Notes: a model not told the origin generated them from the sequence alone. A stretch of 64,000 bases of DNA from Atopomonas hussainii (GCF_900109735.1 NZ_FOAS01000007.1:62001-126000), one strand, 5' to 3'; shown: positions 33,754 to 43,300, counted from the stretch's first letter. Made by a program: numbers and translations.

Positions 33754-34235
33754 TAGCCTAAGAGCTTCTCGATCGCCTCTATCACGGCTGGATCATCCGG
33801 CGTGGTGCGCGGGCTAAAGCGTGCTACCACATCACCCTGACCATTGACCAAGAACTTCTCGAAGTTCCAGGTAATGTCGCCGGGGAACGGCGCGCCCTCA
33901 CCGGCCAAGTAGGTGTACAGACCATGACGACCGGGGCCATTGACCTCGACCTTACTGGTCAGCGGAAAACCGACTTGATAGGTGGTTTCGCAAAACTTAG
34001 CGATCTCGCCCTCAGTGCCCGGCTCTTGCCCGGCAAACTGGTTGCACGGCACGCCGAGAATCACCAAACCCTTGTCGGCATACTGCGCATGCAGCTGCTG
34101 CAAGGTGGCGTATTGCGGCGTGAGCCCACACTGCGAGGCCACGTTGACGATCAACAACGGCTTGCCTTTGAACTGCGCCAGCGGCAACTCGCTGCCGTCG
34201 ATGGCATTCAGAGTAATGGCATGCAATGCCGACAT
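33753..34235 (-). CDS. Glutathione peroxidase family protein
   Basis: A 160-residue thiol peroxidase of the glutathione peroxidase family with the catalytic Cys36 (VNVASQCGLTP), the Gln-containing GVPCNQFAGQEPG segment and the WNFEKFLV motif carrying the catalytic Trp and Asn. It uses Cys, not selenocysteine; many such enzymes take electrons from thioredoxin rather than glutathione. ATG at 34235 with GAGG five bases upstream is preferred over an in-frame GTG two codons earlier. It follows slyD by 11 bases, so the two are probably co-transcribed. Confidence 0.93.
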   Translation of the reverse strand: MSALHAITLNAIDGSELPLAQFKGKPLLIVNVASQCGLTPQYATLQQLHAQYADKGLVILGVPCNQFAGQEPGTEGEIAKFCETTYQVGFPLTSKVEVNGPGRHGLYTYLAGEGAPFPGDITWNFEKFLVNGQGDVVARFSPRTTPDDPAVIEAIEKLLG

Positions 34236-34246
34236 AGACACCTCAA

Positions 34247-34729
34247 TCAGTGATTGCAGCCTTCGCCATGGATATGGCCGTGGGCGAGTTCGTCGGCGGT
34301 GGCTTCACGCACTTCAGCCACTTGCACATCAAAGTGCAGACGCTGGCCGGCCAGCGGGTGGTTGCCGTCGACGGTGACCTTGTCGCCATCCAGACCCACG
34401 ATAGTCACGATCTGCAGACCGCCATCCGGGCCAGAAGCGTGGAACTGCATGCCGACTGCCAGCTCATCAACGCCTTCAAACATATTGCGCGACAGCTCAG
34501 CGATCAGGCTGGCGTCTTTTTCGCCGTAGGCATCAGCCGGCTCGATGGAGACTTTCAGGCTGTCGCCGGCTTGCTTGCCGACCAGCGCGTTTTCGAGGCC
34601 GCTGATGATGTTGCTCGCGCCGTGCAGATAGACCAGTGGCGAACCACCCTGCGAGCTATCCAGCACCTCGCCGGCGTCGTTAGTCAGGGTGTAGTGGATA
34701 GAAACGGCGCTGTTGGCAGCAATCTGCAT
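34247..34729 (-). CDS. slyD: SlyD-type FKBP peptidyl-prolyl isomerase
   Basis: A 160-residue FKBP-fold prolyl isomerase and chaperone. The FKBP core (VSIHYTLTNDAGEVLDSS, VYLHGASNIISGLENALVG) is interrupted by the insert-in-flap chaperone domain at about residues 75-125 (AYGEKD to NHPLAGQRLHFDVQV). The tail HGHIHGEGCNH is a short version of the metal-binding tail that in E. coli SlyD feeds nickel to hydrogenase. The frame is open upstream to 34867, but the ATG at 34729 gives the family N-terminus. First gene of the pair with gpx. Confidence 0.9.
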   Translation of the reverse strand: MQIAANSAVSIHYTLTNDAGEVLDSSQGGSPLVYLHGASNIISGLENALVGKQAGDSLKVSIEPADAYGEKDASLIAELSRNMFEGVDELAVGMQFHASGPDGGLQIVTIVGLDGDKVTVDGNHPLAGQRLHFDVQVAEVREATADELAHGHIHGEGCNH

Positions 34730-34849
34730 GAGAACAACCTTTTTCGGTAATAGCGAATGAGTGGCTTGGCTCTGCTGACAATTCAGCACAACCGAAACAG
34801 GCCTTAGTCTAGGCTGTTGGGGTAAGAGCGTCGAGCAAGCAAGCGGCGA

Positions 34850-34868
34850 TGTGGCACTTTTTGCCACA
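34850..34868. promoter_or_regulatory. Palindrome in the slyD-ackA divergent region
   Basis: TGTGGCA and TGCCACA form a perfect 7 bp inverted repeat with a 5 bp spacer (CTTTT). It lies in the 258 bp gap between slyD and ackA-pta and could be an operator or a small hairpin. Nearby, TTGATAGAAGTCAG at 34907-34920 resembles an ANR/FNR box in its left half only. Confidence 0.35.
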
Positions 34869-34987
34869 CATTTGCCGCACCAAGCGCGCTAAATCACGGT
34901 ATTTTCTTGATAGAAGTCAGCGGCTTAAGTCTGCAGACCGCCGACAATGCACGCATCAACCCAGTTGCACCTGGAGGACCACCCGGC

Positions 34988-36193
34988 ATGACGGGTAACA
35001 ATATTCTGGTTATCAATGGCGGCAGTTCGTCGCTGAAATTCGCCCTCATCAACGACCAAGAAGCCAACCCGCGCATCAGCGGCTTGGCCGAGCGTTTGGG
35101 CAGTGTCGAAGCCGGCCTGAGCTGGAAAGACAGCCAAGGCAAGCACAGCAAGGCGATCAGCAAAGCCGGCCACCAACAAGCACTGGCCGAACTCCTGCCG
35201 CTGGTGCAAAACGCCGCACCAGAGGGCTTACAGGGCGTCGGCCATCGCGTGGTGCACGGTGGCGAAGCGTTTACCGGCTCGTGCCTGATTGATAACAGCG
35301 TGATAGACGCCATTCGCGCCACCATTCCCCTCGCCCCGCTGCATAACCCAGCCAACTTAATGGGCATCGAAGCGGCGCTGGCAGTGTTCCCCGATTTGCC
35401 GCAAGTGGCGGTGTTCGATACCGCCTTCCACCAAAGCCTGCCGGATTACGCTTACCGCTACGCCATCCCGACAAGCCTTTACGAGCAACACGGTGTGCGC
35501 CGTTACGGCTTTCACGGCACCAGCCACCGTTACGTGAGTGCCGAAGCCGCGCGCTTGATGAACGCCGATTACCAACAAAGCAGCTGGCTCACCGCGCATT
35601 TAGGTAACGGATGCTCAACCTGCGCGATTGTTAACGGCCAGAGCCGCGACACCAGCATGGGCCTTACCCCGCTGGAAGGCGTGGTAATGGGCACCCGCAG
35701 CGGCGATGTCGACCCCAACCTGCACAGCCATCTGGCCAACGTGATGGGCTGGACGCTAGCCGAAGTCACCCGCGTGCTGAATAACGAAAGCGGCCTGAAA
35801 GGTTTGTCGGGGCTCTCCAACGACATGCGCACGCTGGAAGAAGCCGCTGGCGAAGGGCATGCCGGCGCACAATTGGCGATGGAAGTGTTCTGCTACCGCT
35901 TAGCCAAGTCGCTAGCGAGCATGGCCTGCGCGCTGCCGCAGCTCGACGGCCTGATCTTTACCGGCGGGATTGGCGAGAACTCACCGCTAATCCGCAGCAA
36001 AACCGTGGCCCACTTACGCCTGTTGGGCCTGCAACTGGATGACGCCGCCAACCTGCGCTGCATTCGCGGCGTAGCCGGCGAAATTCAAGCCAGCGGCAGC
36101 CCGCGCGTGCTGGTGGTGCCAACCAATGAAGAACTGCAAATCGCCCTCGACACCCTGAACCTGATTCAGCCGCACGGAGCAGCCCATGCATAA
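34988..36193 (+). CDS. ackA: Acetate kinase
   Basis: AckA interconverts acetyl phosphate and ADP with acetate and ATP. The 401-residue ASKHA-fold enzyme has [17 protein letters not shown] at the N-terminus, [12 protein letters not shown] near residues 169-180 and [13 protein letters not shown] near 232-244. The start at 34988 is chosen because the phosphate loop begins a few residues later; a GGAGG sits about 11 bases upstream. The frame is open to 34907 but the extra residues have no family support. The gene overlaps pta by eight bases. Confidence 0.96.
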   Translation: MTGNNILVINGGSSSLKFALINDQEANPRISGLAERLGSVEAGLSWKDSQGKHSKAISKAGHQQALAELLPLVQNAAPEGLQGVGHRVVHGGEAFTGSCLIDNSVIDAIRATIPLAPLHNPANLMGIEAALAVFPDLPQVAVFDTAFHQSLPDYAYRYAIPTSLYEQHGVRRYGFHGTSHRYVSAEAARLMNADYQQSSWLTAHLGNGCSTCAIVNGQSRDTSMGLTPLEGVVMGTRSGDVDPNLHSHLANVMGWTLAEVTRVLNNESGLKGLSGLSNDMRTLEEAAGEGHAGAQLAMEVFCYRLAKSLASMACALPQLDGLIFTGGIGENSPLIRSKTVAHLRLLGLQLDDAANLRCIRGVAGEIQASGSPRVLVVPTNEELQIALDTLNLIQPHGAAHA

Positions 36194-38330
36194 CTTCTTT
36201 ATCGCCCCCACCGGCTTTGGTGTGGGCCTCACCTCGGTGTGTTTAGGCATGGTGCGCGCACTGGATCGCGCCGGCCTCAAGGTGCGTTTCTTTAAGCCCA
36301 TCGCCCAGCCGCACCCCGGCGACGATGGCCCTGAGCGTTCTAGCGAGCTGATCGCACGCATGCAAGGCATCACCCCGCCGCGCTCGCTGTCGCTATCGAA
36401 GGTCGAGCGCATGCTCGGCGATGGCCAGCTCGATGAGCTTCTCGAAGAAGTGGTCAGCCTCTACCAAGAGGCCACCGAAGGCGCCGACGTGGTGATTGTG
36501 GAAGGCATGGTGCCAACCCGCCACGCCACCTATGCCGCGCGCTTTAATTACCACTTGGCCAGCACGCTGGATAGCGAAGTGATTTTGGTCTCCGCGCAGG
36601 ATGACGAATCGCTGGAAGAAATGGCCGACCGCATCGAGATTCAAGCCCAGCTGTTTGGCGGCCCGAGCGACCCCAAAGTGCTCGGCGTGATCCTTAACAA
36701 AGTACGTCTAGACGCCGACCTGCTTACCGCCGCCGACAGCAGCGTAGCGGCACAGGCCGACGAGGCGGCTATCGCCGCCTTTACCGAGCAACTCAAGGCG
36801 CGCTCGTCGTTGTTGCGCCACGACAACTTCCACTTGATTGGCTGCGTACCGTGGCAAGCCGACCTCAACGCGCCGCGCACGCTGGATGTTGGCAAGCTGA
36901 TCGGCGCCAAATGGCTGAATGCCGGCGAACGTGAGCAGCGCCGCGTGAAGCATATTTCGCTGTGTGCGCGCACCGTGGCCAATATTGTGCCCATCCTGCA
37001 ACCGGGCACCTTAGTGGTCACCCCCGGCGACCGTGATGACGTGCTGCTGGCCAGCGCCCTAGCGGCGCAAAACGGCGTGCCGCTGGCCGGTGTATTGCTC
37101 ACCACCGACTTTGCGCCCAACCAAAATATTGTCGATTTGTGCATGCCGGCGCTGAAAACCGGCCTGCCAATTTTGTCGGTACCGAGCAACAGTTACGACA
37201 CCGCCACCACACTCAACCGCATGAACAAAGAGATCCCGGTGGACGACCGCGAGCGTGCCGAGAAAGTCACTGAGTTCGTCGCCAGCCATATTGATCACGA
37301 ATGGTTGCGCCAGCGCTGCGGCACCGACCGCGAGCTGCGCCTGTCGCCGGCGGCGTTCCGCTATCAGCTGGTCAAGCGCGCGCAAGCCGCCAACAAGCGC
37401 ATTGTGCTGCCCGAAGGCAGCGAACCACGTACCGTGCAGGCGGCGATCATTTGCCAAACCCGTGGCATTGCCCGCTGCGTACTGCTGGCCAAGCCCGAAG
37501 AAGTCGCCGTGGTGGCCCGCGCCCAAGGGCTGGAGATTCCGCCGGGACTGGAAATCGTTGACCCCGACAGCGTGCGCACCCGCTACGTGCCGCCCATGGT
37601 CGAGCTGCGTAAGCACAAAGGCCTCAACGCGCCGATGGCCGAGCAGCAGCTGGAAGACACTGTGGTACTCGGCACTATGATGCTGGCCTTGGATGAAGTG
37701 GACGGACTGGTTTCCGGCGCCATCCACACCACCGCCAACACCATTCGCCCGGCGCTGCAGCTGATCAAAACCGCACCGGGCTTTAACTTAGTGTCGTCGG
37801 TCTTCTTTATGCTGCTGCCCGAGCAAGTGCTGGTCTACGGCGACTGCGCAGTAAACCCCGAACCCAACGCGAAAGAGCTGGCGGAAATCGCCGTACAAAG
37901 CGCCACCTCCGCAGCCGCCTTTGGGGTTAACCCGCGCGTGGCAATGATCAGCTACTCCACCGGCGCCAGCGGCAGCGGTGCGGAAGTCGAAAAAGTGCGC
38001 GAAGCCACCCAGCTAGCCCGCGAGGCCCAGCCCGAACTACTGATCGACGGCCCCTTGCAGTATGATGCCGCGGCCATTGCCAGTGTCGGTCGGCAGAAGG
38101 CGCCCAACAGCCCGGTGGCTGGGCGTGCCACCGTGTTTGTCTTTCCCGATCTGAATACCGGCAACACAACCTACAAAGCGGTGCAGCGCAGTGCCGACTG
38201 CATCAGTGTGGGGCCCATGCTGCAAGGCTTGCGCAAGCCGGTGAATGACTTGTCGCGCGGCGCGTTGGTAGATGACATCGTCTACACCATCGCCCTGACC
38301 GCCATTCAGGCCGCCAGCCAAAAAGTCTGA
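36186..38330 (+). CDS. pta: Phosphate acetyltransferase, long form
   Basis: Pta interconverts acetyl-CoA and acetyl phosphate; with AckA it forms the acetate overflow and acetate-activation pathway. The 714-residue product is the long form: an N-terminal P-loop-like regulatory domain ([21 protein letters not shown]), a DRTGG domain in the middle, and the C-terminal catalytic PTA domain from about residue 390 ([17 protein letters not shown]) with the family motif near [11 protein letters not shown]. It overlaps ackA by eight bases, so the two are coupled. Confidence 0.96.
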   Translation: MHNFFIAPTGFGVGLTSVCLGMVRALDRAGLKVRFFKPIAQPHPGDDGPERSSELIARMQGITPPRSLSLSKVERMLGDGQLDELLEEVVSLYQEATEGADVVIVEGMVPTRHATYAARFNYHLASTLDSEVILVSAQDDESLEEMADRIEIQAQLFGGPSDPKVLGVILNKVRLDADLLTAADSSVAAQADEAAIAAFTEQLKARSSLLRHDNFHLIGCVPWQADLNAPRTLDVGKLIGAKWLNAGEREQRRVKHISLCARTVANIVPILQPGTLVVTPGDRDDVLLASALAAQNGVPLAGVLLTTDFAPNQNIVDLCMPALKTGLPILSVPSNSYDTATTLNRMNKEIPVDDRERAEKVTEFVASHIDHEWLRQRCGTDRELRLSPAAFRYQLVKRAQAANKRIVLPEGSEPRTVQAAIICQTRGIARCVLLAKPEEVAVVARAQGLEIPPGLEIVDPDSVRTRYVPPMVELRKHKGLNAPMAEQQLEDTVVLGTMMLALDEVDGLVSGAIHTTANTIRPALQLIKTAPGFNLVSSVFFMLLPEQVLVYGDCAVNPEPNAKELAEIAVQSATSAAAFGVNPRVAMISYSTGASGSGAEVEKVREATQLAREAQPELLIDGPLQYDAAAIASVGRQKAPNSPVAGRATVFVFPDLNTGNTTYKAVQRSADCISVGPMLQGLRKPVNDLSRGALVDDIVYTIALTAIQAASQKV

Positions 38331-38353
38331 GCCCGTAATAAGGTCGGCCACTT

Positions 38354-38560
38354 CAGGCCGTGTGAAAACGTCGCGAGCGCAGGCTAGGCAAGGCAAAAAC
38401 AGGCGAAAAAGCGCAGTTTACGTGTGGTAAATACTCCGCACATCCTGTGCTCCGCCTGCGGGCCAGCTAAAGCTGTTCAAACCCGCTCCTGCGGGTTTGT
38501 GAGCATTTGAGCCTGTTTTTAACGCCGCATCGCCAAGTGCAGTAGTTTTCGCACAGTCTG
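38354..38560. repeat. 207 bp inverted-repeat element between pta and the acyltransferase
   Basis: The ends CAGGCCGTGTGAAAAC (38354-38369) and GTTTTCGCACAGTCTG (38545-38560) are inverted repeats matching at 13 of 16 positions. Inside, AAAAACAGGC (38395-38404) and GCCTGTTTTT (38511-38520) are a perfect second inverted pair. The centre contains a separate 9 bp hairpin, CAAACCCGC/GCGGGTTTG (38478-38499). No coding potential. This fits a MITE-like or REP-like Pseudomonas repeat, perhaps with a smaller repeat nested in it. It fills the gap of about 300 bp after pta, and no standard pta terminator is seen. Confidence 0.6.
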
Positions 38561-38634
38561 ACTTGCCGGCGCAGCACTGTTAAGCTCGGCGCTGCACCGG
38601 CATAAACGCCGGCCTGTTTATTAAGGGGGATTTA

Positions 38635-39528
38635 ATGCTGTCGTTCCTGCCTGCGCCACTGCGTGGCGTGCTCACCGGCCTAACGCTGGCCGTTAACACC
38701 ATCTTCTGGTTTGTGCCGCTGTTGAGCTTCTCGCTGCTTAAGCTGGCCCTGCCTTTTGCACCCGTGCAACGCCACTGCCGCACCATCATGACGTGGATCG
38801 CCAACAGCTGGATTCGCGTCAACATGTTCTGGATGTGGCTGGTCGGCCCAGTGCGTTTCGACACCCAAGGCATGCAACAGCTGGACATGCAGCACTCTTA
38901 CCTGATCACCAGCAACCACCAAAGCTGGGTGGATATTCTGGTGCTACAACATCAAGGCTTGGGGCGCATTCCATTTTTGAAGTTCTTCTTAAAACAAGAA
39001 CTGATCTGGGTGCCGGTGATTGGCATCTGCTGGTGGGCGCTGGAGTTCCCCTTTATGAAGCGCTACAGCAAGGCCTACTTGGCCAAGCACCCAGAAAAAG
39101 CCGGCACCGACTTAGACACCACCCGCAAGGCCTGCGCTAAGTTCCGCTCCAATCCCGTGGCGGTATTTAACTTCCTTGAAGGCACCCGTTTAACGCCGGC
39201 CAAGCATGCCCGTCAGCAGTCGCCGTTTAAGCATTTGCTGAAACCCAAGGCTGGCGGTATCGCCTTCGTGATCGACGCCATGGGCGACCAACTGCAAGGC
39301 CTGGTCAACACCACCATCCACTACCCCGACGGCGTGCCTACCTTCTGGGACTTACTCTGCGGCCGCGTACGCAATGTAGTGGTGCGTGTGCAGCTCACCG
39401 AGATTCCGGCTGAGTTTATCGGCCAACGCTACGACAGCGACGAGGCCTACCGTCTGAAGTTTCAGCAGTGGGTGAATGAGCTGTGGGTGGCAAAAGATGC
39501 AGAGCTGGAACAGCTCAAGAACGGCTGA
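38635..39528 (+). CDS. 1-acyl-glycerol-3-phosphate acyltransferase family protein (YihG-like)
   Basis: A 297-residue membrane-associated PlsC-family acyltransferase. The catalytic HX4D motif is NHQSWVD (His95, Asp100) and the substrate motif is FLEGTR (EGTR at 182-185). Two hydrophobic segments lie near the N-terminus (residues about 12-40 and 53-70). It resembles YihG/LptE-unrelated lysophospholipid acyltransferases, which shape phospholipid acyl composition. It stands alone between a repeat element and a terminator. Specificity is not predictable. Confidence 0.88.
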   Translation: MLSFLPAPLRGVLTGLTLAVNTIFWFVPLLSFSLLKLALPFAPVQRHCRTIMTWIANSWIRVNMFWMWLVGPVRFDTQGMQQLDMQHSYLITSNHQSWVDILVLQHQGLGRIPFLKFFLKQELIWVPVIGICWWALEFPFMKRYSKAYLAKHPEKAGTDLDTTRKACAKFRSNPVAVFNFLEGTRLTPAKHARQQSPFKHLLKPKAGGIAFVIDAMGDQLQGLVNTTIHYPDGVPTFWDLLCGRVRNVVVRVQLTEIPAEFIGQRYDSDEAYRLKFQQWVNELWVAKDAELEQLKNG

Positions 39529-39539
39529 TGCTTCTCGAT

Positions 39540-39569
39540 AAGAAAAGGGGCCTGCGTGGCCCCTTTTTG
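39540..39569 (+). terminator. Terminator after the acyltransferase
   Basis: AAAAGGGGCC pairs with GGCCCCTTTTT around a TGCGT loop. Runs of A and T on the two sides allow use by the convergent gene at 39588 as well. Confidence 0.9.
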
Positions 39570-39587
39570 TTCACCTTAGCAACGGTC

Positions 39588-40853
39588 CTATAAACAGCGG
39601 CTACCCTTGTGCTGCGGCAACGGGCCGGGGTAACACAGCTTGGCTATATCTGCCTGCCAGAAGGGCAGCTGGCCGCGCTGATAAGGGTTATCAGCTTGCT
39701 CTAACGCGGCTAATTGCGCGGCGCTGGGCGGCGTATTCTTTGGTAGCTGAGGCAGCAGGTTTAACAACTTAAACTTAGCGTCTAAGTCTAGTACTCGCCC
39801 GATATAGATATTGAAGTCGGGCAAGGCGATATCGCTTAACACCACGCCCACATAGTTACGCCACGACCGCTCCATCGCGGTCTTTTGTCTGTCGTTTTCC
39901 AATGACTGGCGAAATGCAGCTGGCTTCAGCAGTGAAACAGCAGACAAGGTTTGATAAGGCAACAACGCGCGGTTAATGGTCATCTGCGGCTTATAAACCA
40001 AGACCAACGCCACATGCTCCAGCACCTTTGGCTCTCCAGAGCCTAAGTCTCCAGCACCCAGTTGGGCATACATCTCCGCACTACCAGCAAACTCGCGCTG
40101 CAAGGCGAGATGCAAAGAGCGCTCACTTTCACTTAATGGCTGGATGGGCTGGGGGGCAACAATCAACCCCTCGCGATACAACAGCGCCAGCCAGTTAAGG
40201 TGCTCATCCAACATAGCGATCAAGATCATCTTCAAAACGAGGTGATCAGCCTGGGCCAACTGCCGTCGCAGCTGAACAAGATCGCTTTCAAGAAGACGCA
40301 AAGCTTCGCTACCTGCACCGCTCTTAGCCAGTTGCAAGGCATAGAGTGCCTGCAACTGATGCCCGCGCCGCAAATAGAAAAACGGCGGCAATGGATCTGA
40401 AAGCGTTGGCGACGTTAGCGTTGCGTAGTCATCGAGCGTCATTAAGTGCCGATAGCGCTCTAACAAAACCGCATGCTCTGCCAAGACCTCACTCGGATCA
40501 CTGGCGAACAAATCACGCCAGCAGGCCGACTCTTCACGCGCACAGAAGGCGGGCCCTTGCGGCAATGGCAATGTCGCCTGCTGGAGTTCCCAGTACTGAT
40601 CGCTAGGCTCCGACGTAGCCAGCCATTGCTGGTAATGCGCCAATCGAGCCGCCCCTAACTCGGCAGGCTCTTCGTCAGCAGGCGCATCCAAACCATTCAG
40701 GTAGAGATAAGCGTCGCTGTGCTTGGGTCGCTCGCTAAACTGTTTTAACCAACCCTCAGCTTCAGGACTAAGCGCGTCATCACGCTGCCATGCAAAACCG
40801 CCCACCAACAGCACAACCAGCACACCACCTACCCCAAAAACACTCTTGTTCAA
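39588..40853 (-). CDS. Membrane-anchored protein of unknown function
   Basis: I do not recognise this 421-residue protein. It has one N-terminal membrane segment (residues about 5-21, VFGVGGVLVVLLVGGFAW) with no clear cleavage site. The rest appears mainly alpha-helical and Leu-rich, rather like TPR-type repeats (for example LRRGHQLQALYALQLAKSGAGSEALRLLES). There are five cysteines, including a pair around residues 104-111 (CAREESAC) and one four residues from the C-terminal end of the chain region (KGSRCL). Topology would place it in the periplasm. Its neighbours give no functional hint. Confidence 0.7.
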   Translation of the reverse strand: MNKSVFGVGGVLVVLLVGGFAWQRDDALSPEAEGWLKQFSERPKHSDAYLYLNGLDAPADEEPAELGAARLAHYQQWLATSEPSDQYWELQQATLPLPQGPAFCAREESACWRDLFASDPSEVLAEHAVLLERYRHLMTLDDYATLTSPTLSDPLPPFFYLRRGHQLQALYALQLAKSGAGSEALRLLESDLVQLRRQLAQADHLVLKMILIAMLDEHLNWLALLYREGLIVAPQPIQPLSESERSLHLALQREFAGSAEMYAQLGAGDLGSGEPKVLEHVALVLVYKPQMTINRALLPYQTLSAVSLLKPAAFRQSLENDRQKTAMERSWRNYVGVVLSDIALPDFNIYIGRVLDLDAKFKLLNLLPQLPKNTPPSAAQLAALEQADNPYQRGQLPFWQADIAKLCYPGPLPQHKGSRCL

Positions 40854-40865
40854 AAGCTACTTCCT

Positions 40866-40896
40866 GTAAGAAACAGGCCGTCAAGGACGGCCTGTA
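40866..40896 (-). terminator. Hairpin terminator after the DUF1993 gene
   Basis: A perfect 10 bp inverted repeat ACAGGCCGTC/GACGGCCTGT with a 3-base loop (40873-40895); on the minus strand it is followed by TTCTTAC. It probably ends the DUF1993 transcript and isolates the unknown gene downstream. Confidence 0.7.
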
Positions 40897-41001
40897 GATC
40901 ATCAAATTTGCCAAAACCAGTGGCGGCGCAGCATGCCAGTTTCTAGCGCGACTGACTGCGACCAATAGCCAAACAACGCACAGTCGCCCAAGAAAGCATC
41001 A

Positions 41002-41505
41002 TCACGTGCGCCCCAAGAAATCCATCTTGCCGACCGCCAAACCTTGGTGGCGCAAGATGCCGTAGGCGGTGCTTAGGTGGAAGTAAAAATTGGGCATCAC
41101 AAAGCCGACCAAGTATTCCTGCCCGTTAAGCTTGAGCTGCAAGTTGGGGAAGTTCAGTTCGATGCTGCGGTTTTCGCTGCCGTCGATTTGCTCGGGGGTG
41201 AAGGCTTTCAGAAAGGCGATGGTTTTCTCCAGCCGCGCTTGCAGCTCGGCAAAGCTGGCTTCGTTATCGGCATAGCTCGGTGGTTCAACGCCGGCTAAGC
41301 GGGCCGCGCAGCCTTTAACCACGTCGGTGGCAATCTGGATTTGCTTGGTCAGCGGGTACATATCCGGTGCTAGACGAGCGTTAAGTAGCACCTCGGGGGC
41401 GATGTTTTTCTCCGCGCCCCAGCTTTCGGCCTTGTGGAGAATCTTGCTGATGCTACCGAGCATGTGGATAAACATCGGCAGCGAGGTTTGGTACATGGAC
41501 GACAT
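41002..41505 (-). CDS. DUF1993 family protein
   Basis: A 167-residue protein that I recognise as DUF1993 (MYQTSLPMFIHMLGSISKILHKAE, then NFYFHLSTAYGILRHQG). The family is predicted to have a DinB-like four-helix bundle; the conserved His residues near the C-terminal end (FHLSTAYGILRH) could bind metal. The function is unknown. It is divergent from the MmcQ-family gene; the region between them holds the second copy of a MITE-like element. Confidence 0.85.
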   Translation of the reverse strand: MSSMYQTSLPMFIHMLGSISKILHKAESWGAEKNIAPEVLLNARLAPDMYPLTKQIQIATDVVKGCAARLAGVEPPSYADNEASFAELQARLEKTIAFLKAFTPEQIDGSENRSIELNFPNLQLKLNGQEYLVGFVMPNFYFHLSTAYGILRHQGLAVGKMDFLGRT

Positions 41506-41544
41506 AGAGCACTCCTTGCGAGGGGGATAATTAGCGTTCTAAGG

Positions 41545-41688
41545 TTAGCCCAACTGCTTTAATACCCGCACCAGCCAATCACTGCGTTGTGCGGTGCTCG
41601 CAACGTCACCTACCAAACCGCCTACCAGAGTTGCTGTGCTCCGTACGCCTTGCGCTTGACCCGTTCGACCATTAAATCAAAGCCTCCT
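41545..41688. repeat. About 144 bp MITE-like element, copy 2
   Basis: This is the second copy of the element at 33611-33753, in opposite orientation. Shared blocks include CCAATCACTGCGTTGTGCGG at 41575-41594 and CTCCGTACGCCTTG at about 41639-41652. The right end ATTAAATCAAAGCCTCCT (41671-41688) matches the element's inverted-repeat end at 15 of 18 positions; the left end is more diverged. It fills the promoter region between the divergent DUF1993 and MmcQ-family genes. Confidence 0.72.
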
Positions 41689-41712
41689 GACTAGAGCCCT
41701 TAGGACACTGCC

Positions 41713-42060
41713 ATGACCCGCGATGAGATTGCCCAGTTTTGCCTGAGCCTGCCCGGCGCGCGGGAGGACTATAAATGGGGCAGCAATCGGGTGTTTTCGA
41801 TTGCTGAAACCAAGATGTTCGCCATCGTCGACTTTTTAGGCGGCGAGCTGGCGTTTAAAGTCGATAGCGATCTGTTTCTCGGCTTTACCGACCGCCCCGG
41901 CATTCGCCCTGCTCCGTATCTAGCCCGCGCCCACTGGGTGAGCCTGCCAGCGCCGTTTGCCATGGGTGATGACGAGCTGCGTGCATGTCTTACGCGCTCG
42001 CACCAGCTGGTGGTGCGCAAGCTGGCGAAGAAGCGCCAGATTGGTCTGCTACTCGACTAA
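41713..42060 (+). CDS. MmcQ/YjbR family protein
   Basis: A 115-residue protein of the MmcQ/YjbR family (MTRDEIAQFCLSLPGAREDYKWGSNRVFSIAETKMFAIVD), which has a DNA-binding-like double-wing fold but no established function. The length is normal for the family. The gene lies directly downstream of a repeat element, which may contain its promoter, and is convergent with the epoxide-hydrolase-like gene. Confidence 0.85.
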   Translation: MTRDEIAQFCLSLPGAREDYKWGSNRVFSIAETKMFAIVDFLGGELAFKVDSDLFLGFTDRPGIRPAPYLARAHWVSLPAPFAMGDDELRACLTRSHQLVVRKLAKKRQIGLLLD

Positions 42061-42084
42061 TCCCGCGCCCCCCAAACGCGCTCA

Positions 42085-43053
42085 TCAGGCCGGATAGTGC
42101 CGAGCTAAGAAATCCACTAAGTAGCTATTCACTGTGTCTGCCTGCTCACTTTGCAGCCAGTGCCCGCAATCGGCGATTACGTGCTGCTCTAGGCGCGGCA
42201 CCCAGTGCGGCATTTGTTTTAGGGTATAGGCTTCCAGCGTGCCGACCGGGTCTTTATCGCCGAGTAAAAACAGCGCCGGTTGCTCAACCTTGGCCTCAGC
42301 CAGCACTTCGCTTTGCGCCCAGTTACGCTCGAAGTTGCGATACCAGTTCAGCGCGCCATAAAAGCCACGCTCGGCAAAGGTGGCGCGGTAACGGGCAAAG
42401 GCTTCTGGCTCACACCAGACTGGTAACTCGCTGGCTGCTTGCAGGCCATCCAGCAGCCGTGCGCTGGCGGGTTTTTCTTGCAGAAAGAAGTCTTGCGGCA
42501 CCGCTGCACTCAGGCTGTGCAACATCACACGCAGGGTGCGGTCGATGTCGGCATCCATCTCGGCTTCGGCAGCGCCGACGTCTTGAAAGTACAGAATGTA
42601 ATTAAAGCGCTCGGCATACAACTTGCGCATGATGGTGGTGGCCGGCTGCTTAGGCCGCCCACCATAGGGCACCGCCATGCCCACCACGGCCTGCACTCGC
42701 GTCGGCTCGCGCAGCGCCAACTGCCACGCCACGGGCGCACCCCAATCGTGGGCAATCACCGCTACCTGCTGCTGACCTAGGGCATCCCACGCGGCGCGAA
42801 TATCGTCGCCAATAGTGAACAGGTCATAGGCCTCCGGTTCGCGCGGTGCGCTGGTCTGCCCGTAGCCACGCATCTCCGGCATAAACAGCTGATAACCCGC
42901 CGCCAACAACGGGGCCACTTGGTGCCGCCAGCTGTACCAACACTCGGGAAAACCATGCAGCAACCACAGCGGCTTAGCGCTGGTCGGGCCGCAGTGATAA
43001 ACGCTCAAGGTAATACCGTTGACCTCAAGCAACTGATGATCAAAGCCCTGCAT
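42085..43053 (-). CDS. Epoxide hydrolase-like alpha/beta hydrolase
   Basis: A 322-residue alpha/beta hydrolase with the oxyanion motif HGFPE (33-37), the nucleophile elbow HDWGAP (Asp103) and the C-terminal catalytic His298 (DCGHW). An Asp nucleophile, the HGFPE motif and a lid with Tyr residues (FYGALNWYRNFERN) point to soluble epoxide hydrolases, while haloalkane dehalogenases or haloacetate dehalogenases share parts of this pattern. It is cytoplasmic, with no signal peptide. Substrate unknown. Confidence 0.85.
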   Translation of the reverse strand: MQGFDHQLLEVNGITLSVYHCGPTSAKPLWLLHGFPECWYSWRHQVAPLLAAGYQLFMPEMRGYGQTSAPREPEAYDLFTIGDDIRAAWDALGQQQVAVIAHDWGAPVAWQLALREPTRVQAVVGMAVPYGGRPKQPATTIMRKLYAERFNYILYFQDVGAAEAEMDADIDRTLRVMLHSLSAAVPQDFFLQEKPASARLLDGLQAASELPVWCEPEAFARYRATFAERGFYGALNWYRNFERNWAQSEVLAEAKVEQPALFLLGDKDPVGTLEAYTLKQMPHWVPRLEQHVIADCGHWLQSEQADTVNSYLVDFLARHYPA

Positions 43054-43300
43054 AGCTAACCTCGCCTAGCCAACCTTCGAACCTGCACTATAGAAAAAGC
43101 GCCGCTCACTGCGCCGCTCTTATTCACCGTAAGAATGCCAATGAACACCCTCACGACCACTCGCCAAGCGCAGTGCAGGCCAACAAAATGTGCCGCACAG
43201 CCACACAAGCCCAGGCAAAAATCCGCATAATGCGCGGCGCGCGTGGCCTGCCTAGCACCGTAGGCCGTCACAGGGATCGTTACCTTCACAAGGATTTGTT

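Noticed and set aside
34851-34866. Sigma-54 promoter (TGGCAC plus T-run)
   Set aside because: The downstream TTGC element is not at the required spacing; the motif is part of a small palindrome.
34907-34920. ANR/FNR box upstream of ackA
   Set aside because: Only the left half TTGAT is good; the right half GTCAG matches ATCAA poorly, so it is not called as a feature.
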